Shown here: positions 1-6,500 of the stretch, one piece after another
How positions within the stretch are numbered: position 1 is the stretch's first letter
Layout: every line of letters begins with the position of its first letter
Source of the DNA: a bacterium
Lineage (GTDB): Bacteria > Krumholzibacteriota > Krumholzibacteria > LZORAL124-64-63
Assembly: GCA_016873405.1 (NCBI GenBank)
Contig: VGXH01000087.1
Coordinates: 1-7,164 of the forward strand
Reading direction: 5' to 3'
DNA length: 7,164 nucleotides
The notes under the pieces: generated by a model
Databases searched by the model: none
The model's input: the letters and a program-made list of their open reading frames with translations, nothing else
Told to the model about the DNA's origin: nothing
Program-made: the position numbers and the translations under genes

Positions 1-924
1 GGGGAACAGGACGCGATCGGTCACGTGCACCTGCACGCCGCCGCAGACCTGGCCGGCGAACTTGTGGAACGTGGGCTCGAAGCTGAGCGGACGCAGGCGG
101 CAGCCGGGCAGGTTCCACGCCTGCATGGCGGCAGCCAGACGGCGGCCGTCGACGAACGGCGCGCCGAAGATCTCGAACGGGCGCGTCGTGCCGCGCCCCT
201 CCGAGAGGTTGGTGCCCTCCAGGAGGCAGCCGCCCGGGTAGACGTAAGCCGTGTCCAGCGTCGGCATGTTCGGCGACGGCAGCACCCACGGCAGTCCGGC
301 GGCCTCGAAGTCCATCGCGCGGCGCCAGCCGTCCATCCGGACGACCTCCAGATCGACGTCCAGGCCGCGCCAGGCGCGGAAGAAGCCGGCCAGTTCGCCG
401 ATGGTCAGGCCGTGCCGCATCGGGATGGGCGCCAGGCCGACGAACGAGCGGTACCCGGGATCCAGCACGTTGCCCTCGACCGCCACGCCGCCCAGCGGGT
501 TGGGGCGATCCAGCACGACGACGCGCTTGCCCGCTTCCGCGCAGGCCTCCAGGCACAGCAGCAGCGTCCAGATGAACGTGTAGTAGCGCGCGCCCACATC
601 CTGCAGGTCGACGACCAGCGTGTCGATGTCCGCCAGCATCGCCGGCGTGGGCCGCCGGTGCTCGCCGTAGAGCGAGTGCACCGGGATGCCCAGGTCCGGG
701 TCGCGGAAGCCCGTCCACTCGATCATGTTGTCCTGCGTCTGGCCGAGGATGCCGTGCTGCGGCCCGAACAACGCGCGCAGGTCCACGGCCCCGCGCGCGC
801 CCGCCGCCTGGTCGCGCGCATGACGCAGGTTGGCGTCCACCGAGGCCGGGTGCACCAGCAGCCCGACCCGCTGGCCGCGCAGCAGGCTCCAGCCGCCGGC
901 CTGCAGCCGATCCAGTCCCGTCAT
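1..924 (-). CDS. NamZ/DUF1343 family exo-beta-N-acetylmuramidase-like protein, C-terminus cut by window edge
   Basis: Known for the family (GH171, Bacillus subtilis NamZ): removal of terminal MurNAc from peptidoglycan fragments. The 308 visible codons match the family core: GLLVHPASVD (21-30), FGPQHGI (53-59), DLQDVGARYYTFIW (106-119), LDRPNPLGG (138-146), PSPNMPT (216-222), GTNLSEGRGTTRPFE (237-251) and PTFHKFAG (284-291). The PEHG glutamate usual in the family is glutamine here (Q56). The ATG at 924 gives a start just before the conserved GLD. In-frame GTG at 939 or TTG at 936 are alternatives; the TTG lies 6 nt after a GGGAG at 947-943, whereas the ATG has no good ribosome binding site. 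No signal peptide is visible with any of these starts. It is last of the visible minus-strand operon, about 50-65 bp after the GT4 gene, which suggests a role in envelope glycan turnover (inference). The family call is firm; the exact substrate is not. Confidence 0.93.
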   Translation of the reverse strand, partial: MTGLDRLQAGGWSLLRGQRVGLLVHPASVDANLRHARDQAAGARGAVDLRALFGPQHGILGQTQDNMIEWTGFRDPDLGIPVHSLYGEHRRPTPAMLADIDTLVVDLQDVGARYYTFIWTLLLCLEACAEAGKRVVVLDRPNPLGGVAVEGNVLDPGYRSFVGLAPIPMRHGLTIGELAGFFRAWRGLDVDLEVVRMDGWRRAMDFEAAGLPWVLPSPNMPTLDTAYVYPGGCLLEGTNLSEGRGTTRPFEIFGAPFVDGRRLAAAMQAWNLPGCRLRPLSFEPTFHKFAGQVCGGVQVHVTDRVLFP

Positions 925-988
925 CACAGTTGCCAACACCGACTCCCGGTCAGTTGCAGTGATCCGGCTTGCAGGCGCCCTGCCCTGC

Positions 989-2140
989 TCACGATCCCGC
1001 CAGCTCCTCGATCGCGTCGACCATCCGGTCCCACGAGTACTTCCGCTTCTCGGTCGCCACGGCGGCGGCGAACTCGTCCGCGCGATCTTCGTCGAAGAAG
1101 CGGGCGATGGCCGCCGCCAGCGGCTCGGCCCGGCCCGGCGGCACCAGGAAGCCGGTGCGCCCGTCCAGCACCACTTCCGGCAGCCCCCCCACGTCCGTGG
1201 TGACGACCGGCCGGTCGTAGTTGTAGGCGATCTGCACGATGCCGCTCTGCGTCGCCGAGACGTAGGGCAGCACGACCAGGTCGCTGGCGACGAAGTAGGC
1301 CTCGACCTGCTCATCGGGCACGAAGCCGTCGATCAGGCTGACGATGTCGCCCGCTCCCGACGCCGCGATGCGGTCGACGTACGGCTGGCGGTCTCCGTAG
1401 ACGTCGCCGACGACCAGGACGCGCACGCCGTCGCCGTAGCGCTGCTTGAGCAGCGGCGCGGCGTCCAGCAGGTGCATCACGCCCTTGTACGGCTTGATGA
1501 AGCCGAAGAAGAGCGCCAGCCGCGCGTCCGGCGGCAACCCCAGCTGCTCGCGGGCCTGCGCCCGCGTCGGGCGCGGCCGGCCCGGCGCGCCGAAATCGTA
1601 CGTCGGATGCGGCGCCTCCACCACCCGGCGCGGATCCAGGCCCGGCAGGACCGCCTCGAGGTCGCGCCGGACCTGCGCGCTCTGGGCGATGAAGCCGTGG
1701 CCCTGTCGCAGCGCGCCGCGCGTGAGGAAGCCGGCCAGCGGGTACCTCTCGTGCGCGATGACGTTGTCGAGCAGGTAGATCACGCGCACCCCGGCGCGCC
1801 GGCGCAGCAGCCAGGTCACGGCCCAGAAGCCCGGCGCGAAGAAGGGCAACCAGTACTTGATCACGACCGCGCGCGGAGCCGCGGCCGCGAGGTCGCGATA
1901 CGTGCGCCACCAGCTCAGCGGCGACCAGGGCACGAAGCGCGGCCGGTTCGGGTGGTCCAGCCAGGCCGCGGTTTCGCCCTCCTGCGCGCTGCCGGGAAAC
2001 AGGAAGCCCGGGTACTGCCGGCGGAACGAGGCCCAGAAGACCTGGTGGCCGCGGGCGACCAGCGCGCGCGCGAGCAGGCCGTAGTAGGTGACGATGCCCC
2101 CGCGCAACGGGGGCGCCGGGCCGAGGAAGGCCAGCTTCAC
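989..2140 (-). CDS. Glycosyltransferase family 4 (GT-B fold)
   Basis: A 383-residue sugar-nucleotide-dependent transferase, probably cytoplasmic or at the inner membrane face. The N-terminal half opens with KLAFLGPAPPLRGGI (2-16), the usual first strand and glycine-rich loop. The C-terminal half has FFGFIKPYKG (211-220), VLVVGDVYGD (241-250), ASDLVVLPY (285-293) and DVGGLPEVVLDGRTGFLVPP (316-335), all typical of GT4. The usual E-x7-E motif is absent; its place is taken by SATQSGIVQIAYNYDRPVV (295-313), as in a recognisable GT4 subset. The W-rich stretches at 72-79 and 97-110 may help it sit on the membrane (inference). The GTG start at 2140 overlaps the stop of the GT9 gene as GTGA, so translation is probably coupled. 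A longer open frame continues upstream to 3019 but only runs antiparallel through the GT9 gene out of frame. Donor and acceptor sugars cannot be told. Confidence 0.93.
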   Translation of the reverse strand: MKLAFLGPAPPLRGGIVTYYGLLARALVARGHQVFWASFRRQYPGFLFPGSAQEGETAAWLDHPNRPRFVPWSPLSWWRTYRDLAAAAPRAVVIKYWLPFFAPGFWAVTWLLRRRAGVRVIYLLDNVIAHERYPLAGFLTRGALRQGHGFIAQSAQVRRDLEAVLPGLDPRRVVEAPHPTYDFGAPGRPRPTRAQAREQLGLPPDARLALFFGFIKPYKGVMHLLDAAPLLKQRYGDGVRVLVVGDVYGDRQPYVDRIAASGAGDIVSLIDGFVPDEQVEAYFVASDLVVLPYVSATQSGIVQIAYNYDRPVVTTDVGGLPEVVLDGRTGFLVPPGRAEPLAAAIARFFDEDRADEFAAAVATEKRKYSWDRMVDAIEELAGS

Positions 2141-3228
2141 GGGCGCCCCAGCAGGTCGAGCGCCGCCGCCTGCACGGCGGCGGGCGCCAGCGTTTCCAGG
2201 CAGAAGGACGGCGCGGTGCAGCGGGGCTGGAAGAAGCACGAGCAGGCCTGCGCGGGCTGGACGATGACGCCGCGCCCGTACAGCTCGAACTCGCGGGGAT
2301 TGAAGATGTTGTTGATCAGCACCAGGCGCTTGCCCAGCCCCAGGGCGATGTGCATGGCCATCGTGACGGCCGACACCACCAGGTCGCAGCGGTCGACCAG
2401 CCCGATGAACGCAGCCAGGTCGAAGTGGCCGGGATAACAGCCGCCGGTGGCGGCGGCCAGCCGCGCGTTCTTGGCGTGCTCGTCCGGGCCGCCCAAGAAC
2501 ACCACGCCGAGGCCGGCGCCGCGCAGCCCGCGCGCCAGTTCGGCCCAGCGGTCTTCCGGCCACAGGCGGCTGGTCCAGCGCCCGCCGCAGCCCGTGTTCA
2601 GCCCCACCAGGGGCGAATCCGGCAGGGCGAACGACGGGGCCGGCTGCGGCCGGTCCAGGACGTACGGCTCGCCCGCGAACTCGTAGCCGCAGATGGCGAA
2701 GATCTCCTGCAGGTAGCTGCGGGTGCAGGCGCGGCTGAGGTCGTCGAACAGCCCGGTCAGGTACTTGGCGCGGACCGCTTCGGCCATCGACGGGGTCACG
2801 CCGTCGGTGAGCGGGCGGCAGAGGCCGTCGTCCCCGAGCGTGAAGCCCACCTTGCGCGCGGCCTTCACCTCCCGCAGCAGCGCGCAGGCCTGGCGGTCCT
2901 TGTCGAGGTTGATCGCCAGGTCGAATTCCACGTGGCGCAGCCACAGCAGCGTCGCCGTGTCGAGCGCGCGGACATCGCCCGCGCGCCGCGGCACCAGGGC
3001 CGGGAAGTCGGTCACCCAAGTCAGCGCGTGGTCCGGGTAGTCGCGCTGCAGCGGGAACAGCAGCGGGGTGGTGCGGATGACGTCGCCGGCCGCGCCCAGC
3101 TTGACCAGCAGGATGCGCCCCGCCCGGGCCCGGTACTCGGGGCAGCCGTCGCAGTGCACGCCGGCGCGCTTGTGCGGCGCGCAGGGGATGTCGCCGCGGA
3201 AGTGGAAGCAGTCGGCGCGGTACTCCAC
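2137..3228 (-). CDS. Glycosyltransferase family 9 (heptosyltransferase-like) with N- and C-terminal cysteine clusters
   Basis: A 363-residue GT-B enzyme related to ADP-heptose:LPS heptosyltransferases. Family signs are ILLVKLGAAGDVIRTTPLL (39-57), GLNTGCGGRWTSRLWP (209-224), VVFLGGPDE (242-250) and VTMAMHIALGLGK (288-300). The last block replaces the common DTG-x-x-H motif. Before the fold lies a leader with C7, C16, C26 and C29 (pattern C-x8-C-x9-C-x2-C). A second cluster near the end has C329, C331, C337 and C343. Both could bind metal or form a structural site (inference). The GTG start at 3228 is 6 nt after GGGGA (3239-3235) and 16 bp after the TPR gene stop; it keeps the CFHFRGDIPC leader, which resembles the start of related GT9 proteins. 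The stop overlaps the GT4 start by 4 bp. It probably adds a sugar to lipopolysaccharide core or another surface glycan, but a heptose donor is not shown. Confidence 0.93.
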   Translation of the reverse strand: MEYRADCFHFRGDIPCAPHKRAGVHCDGCPEYRARAGRILLVKLGAAGDVIRTTPLLFPLQRDYPDHALTWVTDFPALVPRRAGDVRALDTATLLWLRHVEFDLAINLDKDRQACALLREVKAARKVGFTLGDDGLCRPLTDGVTPSMAEAVRAKYLTGLFDDLSRACTRSYLQEIFAICGYEFAGEPYVLDRPQPAPSFALPDSPLVGLNTGCGGRWTSRLWPEDRWAELARGLRGAGLGVVFLGGPDEHAKNARLAAATGGCYPGHFDLAAFIGLVDRCDLVVSAVTMAMHIALGLGKRLVLINNIFNPREFELYGRGVIVQPAQACSCFFQPRCTAPSFCLETLAPAAVQAAALDLLGRP

Positions 3229-3244
3229 CTGGGATCCCCGGGCG

Positions 3245-4318
3245 TCAGCGCACGGTCGCCGGCAGGCGTTCGTGCAGTTCCTTGAGGGCTTCTCGCGCCT
3301 GCAGCGCCAGACCGCTGGGCAGGCCGTTCTGCAGCGCCATGGCGTAGGCGCCCTCGGCCTGGGCCGGATTGTCCATCGCGGCGTACAGCCGACCCATGTG
3401 GAAGTACACCACCGCCGCGTCGCCGCGGTCGCGCCACAGCGCCAGGGCCTGCGTGAAGGCGTCGATGGCCTCGAAGTTCCGCTCCAGCCCGGCCAGGGCG
3501 CGCCCCTTCGCCGTCAGCAGCGCCGCGCGGGCCGGCGCGTCGTACTCCAGTTCGCTGTCGAGCAGCGCCCCGCACGCCGCCAGGGCGGCGGCCGGACGGC
3601 CGGCGGCCAGTTCGCGCTCGGACTCCTCGAGGCCCTGGCGGACCGGCAGCGGCAGCGGCGCCCGCAGCCGGCGCAGATCCGCGCGCAGGTCCAGCGCCAG
3701 CGAGCGCATGTCCCCGGGCAGGCTGTCGGCGAGCGCCTCCTGAACCAGGGCCGAGGCCTGGTCCAGGTATTGTCCGTCGCGCAGGAAGCCGGCCAGCAGG
3801 ACCTTGGCCACGCCGTCGCGCGGATCGGCGAGCAGCGCCGAGCGGCAGTTGGCTTCGGCCTCGAGGCGACGGCCCGCCGCGAACGCCTCCAGGGCGCGGT
3901 TGACGTGGTAGCCGTACGCGGCATGCACCTGGTCGCGCGGCGGCCCCTGCAGGGCGATCGTGAAGTTCGCCTGACGGTCGCGGTTGGTGACCACGACGAT
4001 GATCTCCTCGCCCCGCCCCCACGGCACCAGTACCTCGTGGCGGGACTCGTCCGTCTTGAAGTAGAGCAGGGACTCGTCGCGCAGCCGCAGGACGTTCAGG
4101 TCGCAGCGGTCCAGGCCGCCATCGACGACCAGCCGCCACGAACGCACCTGGATCTCAGCGAAGGACACGCGGAACTGGAACGATTCGCGCGGGCGCAGGG
4201 CCGTGAGCTGGGATCGGTACGTCTCCCAATTGCGCTGGGCGGCGGCCGGCGCGGCGAGGAACACCGTCAGGGCCAGCGCCAGCAGCAGCATCGTCGGGCC
4301 GAGCGGACGGGTCATCAT
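3245..4318 (-). CDS. Secreted TPR-repeat protein with N-terminal beta domain
   Basis: A 357-residue exported protein of unknown specific function. Residues 1-27 form a signal peptide: MMTRP, then a hydrophobic run LLLALALTVFLAAPAAA, with probable cleavage before Q28. No lipobox cysteine is seen. Residues about 45-125 alternate short hydrophobic strands (FQFRVSF, SWRLVVDGG, EIIVVVTN, NFTIALQG) and look like a small beta-sandwich. From about 130 to the end it is alpha-helical with TPR-like units. The clearest is 266-335 (LLTAKGRALAGLERNFEAID, then VYFHMGRLYAAMDNPAQAEG); weaker ones lie at 133-200 and 226-255. TPRs usually mediate protein-protein contacts, so it may be a periplasmic scaffold. 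The start is ATG at 4318, or the adjacent ATG at 4315; AGAGGG lies at 4328-4323, 4 or 7 nt away. The open frame running further upstream to 4636 crosses the divergent promoter region and is not supported. It is first gene of the minus-strand operon. Confidence 0.88.
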   Translation of the reverse strand: MMTRPLGPTMLLLALALTVFLAAPAAAQRNWETYRSQLTALRPRESFQFRVSFAEIQVRSWRLVVDGGLDRCDLNVLRLRDESLLYFKTDESRHEVLVPWGRGEEIIVVVTNRDRQANFTIALQGPPRDQVHAAYGYHVNRALEAFAAGRRLEAEANCRSALLADPRDGVAKVLLAGFLRDGQYLDQASALVQEALADSLPGDMRSLALDLRADLRRLRAPLPLPVRQGLEESERELAAGRPAAALAACGALLDSELEYDAPARAALLTAKGRALAGLERNFEAIDAFTQALALWRDRGDAAVVYFHMGRLYAAMDNPAQAEGAYAMALQNGLPSGLALQAREALKELHERLPATVR

Positions 4319-4330
4319 CCAACCCTCTGG

Positions 4331-4359
4331 TTGAAGCGGGCGGCGAGTTGGCCGATACT
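4331..4359 (+). promoter_or_regulatory. Candidate sigma70-like promoter for the membrane-anchored protein gene
   Basis: TTGAAG (4331-4336) and GATACT (4354-4359) are separated by 17 bp, with four of six consensus matches each. A start near 4366 would give a leader of about 108 nt before the ATG at 4474. The element lies inside the presumed leader of the opposite operon and faces the minus-strand promoter candidate. Weak motif evidence only. Confidence 0.3.
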
Positions 4360-4366
4360 GACGGCG

Positions 4367-4395
4367 AATGTACCGGATGGCCGCGGGGAACTCAA
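4367..4395 (-). promoter_or_regulatory. Candidate sigma70-like promoter for the TPR-GT9-GT4-NamZ operon
   Basis: On the minus strand TTGAGT (4395-4390) is followed after 17 bp by TACATT (4372-4367). Each box matches four of six consensus bases. The predicted start near 4360 gives a leader of about 42 nt before the TPR start. It is placed correctly for the operon, but it rests on motif matching only; sigma factor preferences of this organism are unknown. Confidence 0.4.
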
Positions 4396-4473
4396 GACGG
4401 CAGGCGCGCTTCCGCCGCCCCCCCGCGCCGGTCGGGAATCCCGCCGCGCCGCGGCCACGGAAAGGAACGCGCC

Positions 4474-5547
4474 ATGCCGACGCCCACTGCCCCCCGGCGC
4501 CCGCTGAGCCCGGCGGCGACGCTGGCGCTGACCCTGACGCTCGCCCTGGCCGGCGGCCCGGCCGTCCCGGCCGCGGATGCCCAGGCCGTGGCCGGCAGCC
4601 CGGCCGACCTGCAGTTTTTCGTTCGCGACGCGACAACCGGCCAGCCGGCCGCCGCCGAGCGCCTGGTCATCGACTACATCGCCGGCCGGCTCAACACGAT
4701 CTACGATGCGCAGCCGTCCGGGCCGTCGTTCACCGCGCCCGGGGTGCCGGTCAAGGACATCGGCCAGTACGTGCTGACGCTGTGGTACCAGGGCGTGCCC
4801 TACTGGTGGCAGAAGCGGGGCAGCGACCTGCTGGCCGGTCCGCTGCAGCTGGACGTCTTCAGCGTCACCGAGGCCCGTGAGGGGCTGGCTTTGACCGGCC
4901 TGAACGTCGTCGTGCGGCAGCGCGGCGCCGCGGCCGAGCTGGAGATCCTGGCCACCATCGCCAATGAGACCCGCCCCCAGGCCACCGTCCTGCTGCCGGC
5001 CGGCACCTTCGCCCTGCCCCTGCCGGCGGGCGCCGCGGCGGTCGAGGCCTCTTACCGGCGGGGTCCCGATCCCACCCCGGTGACGGTCACGGTCGCCGGC
5101 CCGCGCGCCGCGCTGGCGATGCCGCTGACCCCGGGGGCGAACCAGGTCCGGCTGGTCGCGCGCGCTCCCTGGGACGACGTGCTGGAACTGGCGGTCGGCA
5201 GCGACCTGGCGGTGGCGGCCTGGAGCCTGCTGGTGGCCCCGCCCTCGGTGTTGATCGAAGGAGCGGGGCTGCTGGCGCCGGACGAGTCCTCGGCGCCGGG
5301 CTACGTCCGCCGCCCCGGGCCGCCGCTGGCGGCGGGCGAATCGCTCGTGGTCAGGCTGCACGCCGGGACGCCGGCCGGCGAGCCCGAGCAGCTGTTCGCC
5401 AGCGAGCCGGAATCGGCGACGGTCGCCGCCGCGCCCGCGCCGGGCGAGGCCGGCGACAAGGGCGGCGGGCTGCCGCTGCCCTTGGCCGCGCTGCTGGTGT
5501 TGGTTATCATCGGCGCCCTGGTCCTGGTGCGGCGCAGTCGTTCCTGA
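4474..5547 (+). CDS. Exported single-pass membrane protein of unknown function, beta-rich ectodomain
   Basis: I do not recognise this 357-residue protein. A signal peptide spans about 1-36 (basic PRRP, hydrophobic ATLALTLTLALAGG, probable cleavage after ADA36). Residues about 45-130 start with FFVRDATTGQPAAAERL and resemble a transthyretin or carboxypeptidase-regulatory type beta-sandwich, with aromatic LTLWYQGVPYWWQ at 101-113. A second beta-rich part covers about 138-300. A low-complexity Ala/Pro/Gly/Glu linker (about 312-332) leads to one membrane helix, LPLPLAALLVLVIIGALVLV (333-352), closed by RRSRS. The expected topology is type I: ectodomain outside the cytoplasm, five-residue basic tail inside. 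No enzyme motif or cysteine pair stands out. The ATG at 4474 has AAGGA at 4462-4466, 7 nt upstream, and sits just before the signal peptide; the frame is open further upstream to 4348 but that part is promoter-like. It is divergent from the TPR gene and 72 bp before mqnD. A surface adhesion or sensing role would be a guess. Confidence 0.88.
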   Translation: MPTPTAPRRPLSPAATLALTLTLALAGGPAVPAADAQAVAGSPADLQFFVRDATTGQPAAAERLVIDYIAGRLNTIYDAQPSGPSFTAPGVPVKDIGQYVLTLWYQGVPYWWQKRGSDLLAGPLQLDVFSVTEAREGLALTGLNVVVRQRGAAAELEILATIANETRPQATVLLPAGTFALPLPAGAAAVEASYRRGPDPTPVTVTVAGPRAALAMPLTPGANQVRLVARAPWDDVLELAVGSDLAVAAWSLLVAPPSVLIEGAGLLAPDESSAPGYVRRPGPPLAAGESLVVRLHAGTPAGEPEQLFASEPESATVAAAPAPGEAGDKGGGLPLPLAALLVLVIIGALVLVRRSRS

Positions 5548-5585
5548 CCACCGCCCGCCACCTATCCACGCCACGTGTCCACGCC

Positions 5586-5609
5586 GGCGGCCGCCGCCGG
5601 GCGGCCGCC
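5586..5609 (+). repeat. Perfect 10-bp G/C hairpin abutting the mqnD ribosome binding site
   Basis: The palindrome GGCGGCCGCC occurs twice, at 5586-5595 and 5600-5609, separated by GCCG. The two copies can pair as a 10-bp stem with a 4-nt loop, or each can pair with itself between strands. The stem ends one base before the GGAG of the mqnD Shine-Dalgarno (AGGAG, 5610-5614). No T-run follows, so a classical intrinsic terminator is not supported. It may tune mqnD translation or act as an attenuator or RNA-end stabiliser after the upstream gene (inference). Confidence 0.6.
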
Positions 5610-5619
5610 AGGAGTCCGC

Positions 5620-6468
5620 ATGTCCGGCAGCATCGAACTGACGCTCGGCCACAGCCCCGATCCCGACGACGCCTTCATGTTCTACGGACTGGCCCGCGAC
5701 AAGCTGGACACCGGGCGTTACCGGTTCCGGCACGTGCTGCAGGACATCCAGACGCTGAACGAGCGCGCCACGCGCGGCGAGTTGGACATCACGGCGATCA
5801 GCATCCACGCCTACGCCTACGTGCTCGACCAGTACGCGCTGCTGCCGGCCGGGGCGAGCATGGGCTTCGGCTACGGGCCGATGGTCGTCGCGCGCGAGCC
5901 CATCGCCCCGCGCGACCTGACCGGGCTGACCATCGCCATTCCGGGGAAGATGACCTCGGCCTGGCTGGAACTGCAGCTGGCGATCGGGAGCTGCCGGCCG
6001 GTGGTGGTGCCCTTCGACGAGATCATCGCGCGCGTGGCCGCCGGCGAGTTCCCGGCCGGCCTGATCATCCACGAGGGCCAGCTCACCTACCGCGAGGCCG
6101 GGCTGGTCGAGTGCCTGAACCTGGGTCGCTGGTGGTGGGAGACGACCGGCCGCAGCGACTGGCCGCTGCCCCTCGGTGGCAACGCCATCCACAAGCGCCA
6201 CGGCGCGGCCATGCGTGACATCAGCGACATCCTGACCGCCTCGATCCGCTACAGCCTGGACAACCGCGCCGCCGCGCTGGACTACGCGCTGGGCTGGGCG
6301 CGCGACATGGGCGTCGAGCTGGCCGACGAGTTCGTGGGGATGTACGTCAACGAGTGGACGCTCGACTACGGCGAGCGCGGCAGGGCGGCCATCACCGAGT
6401 TGCTCGGGCGCGGCCACGCGGCGGGGCTGATCCCGCGGGTGGACCACCTGGAGTTCGTGGGCGGCTGA
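5620..6468 (+). CDS. mqnD: MqnD-family 1,4-dihydroxy-6-naphthoate synthase (futalosine menaquinone pathway)
   Basis: The 282-residue cytoplasmic protein matches the MqnA/MqnD family, which has a periplasmic-binding-protein-like two-lobe fold. MqnD turns cyclic dehypoxanthine futalosine into 1,4-dihydroxy-6-naphthoate in menaquinone synthesis. Signs are the N-terminal HSPDPDDAFMFYGLA (11-25; classical MqnD has SPCPNDTF), GELDITAISIHAYAYV (53-68), GYGPMVVAREP (85-95), LTIAIPGKMTSAWL (103-116), GLIIHEGQLTY (147-157) and WPLPLGGNAI (181-190). H151 in IIHEG corresponds, as I recall, to the active-site histidine of the Thermus enzyme. The length is normal for the family. The ATG at 5620 has AGGAG at 5610-5614, 5 nt away; an in-frame GTG at 5575 would read through the hairpin and is rejected. 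No other mqn gene is in the window. The variant N-terminal motif leaves some chance of an MqnA-type or other binding-protein role; such homologues are often annotated only as substrate-binding proteins. Confidence 0.82.
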   Translation: MSGSIELTLGHSPDPDDAFMFYGLARDKLDTGRYRFRHVLQDIQTLNERATRGELDITAISIHAYAYVLDQYALLPAGASMGFGYGPMVVAREPIAPRDLTGLTIAIPGKMTSAWLELQLAIGSCRPVVVPFDEIIARVAAGEFPAGLIIHEGQLTYREAGLVECLNLGRWWWETTGRSDWPLPLGGNAIHKRHGAAMRDISDILTASIRYSLDNRAAALDYALGWARDMGVELADEFVGMYVNEWTLDYGERGRAAITELLGRGHAAGLIPRVDHLEFVGG

Positions 6469-6497
6469 GGCCGCTCGGGCGGCGTCGCCGCCCGGCC
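6469..6497. terminator. Terminator-like hairpin between convergent genes
   Basis: GGGCGGC (6477-6483) and GCCGCCC (6487-6493) form a 7-bp stem with a GTC loop. An outer GGCC pair (6469-6472 with 6494-6497) can extend it past a 4-nt bulge. It fills nearly the whole gap between the mqnD stop and the SET gene stop, so it could end transcription from both sides. No T-run is present on either strand, so its efficiency as an intrinsic terminator is uncertain. Confidence 0.5.
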
Positions 6498-6500
6498 GAC

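Noticed and set aside
971..983. Small inverted repeat GCAGG-CGC-CCTGC between the GT4 stop and NamZ
   Set aside because: A 5-bp stem with a 3-base loop and no T-run is expected by chance in this base composition; not called a terminator.
25..1203. Plus-strand open frame of 392 codons over the NamZ and GT4 genes
   Set aside because: Arg/Ala/Gln-rich product without domain signs; the minus-strand reading gives unmistakable NamZ and GT4 motifs.
830..2437. Plus-strand open frame of 535 codons
   Set aside because: Antisense shadow of the GT4 and GT9 genes, with low-complexity composition.
989..3019. Apparent 676-residue glycosyltransferase fusion
   Set aside because: Only the part from 2140 onward is a real GT4; the upstream half is the GT9 gene read out of frame.
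2350..3285. Plus-strand open frame of 311 codons
   Set aside because: Antisense to GT9, crosses its start and the TPR stop, and has no recognisable domain.
3245..4318. TPR gene and the divergent membrane-protein gene both encode exactly 357 residues, hinting at duplication
   Set aside because: The sequences share no motifs beyond having signal peptides; the equal length is coincidence.
5565..5585. Direct repeat TCCACGCC twice, flanking CACGTG
   Set aside because: Short and in G+C-rich DNA; no clear regulatory family matches it.
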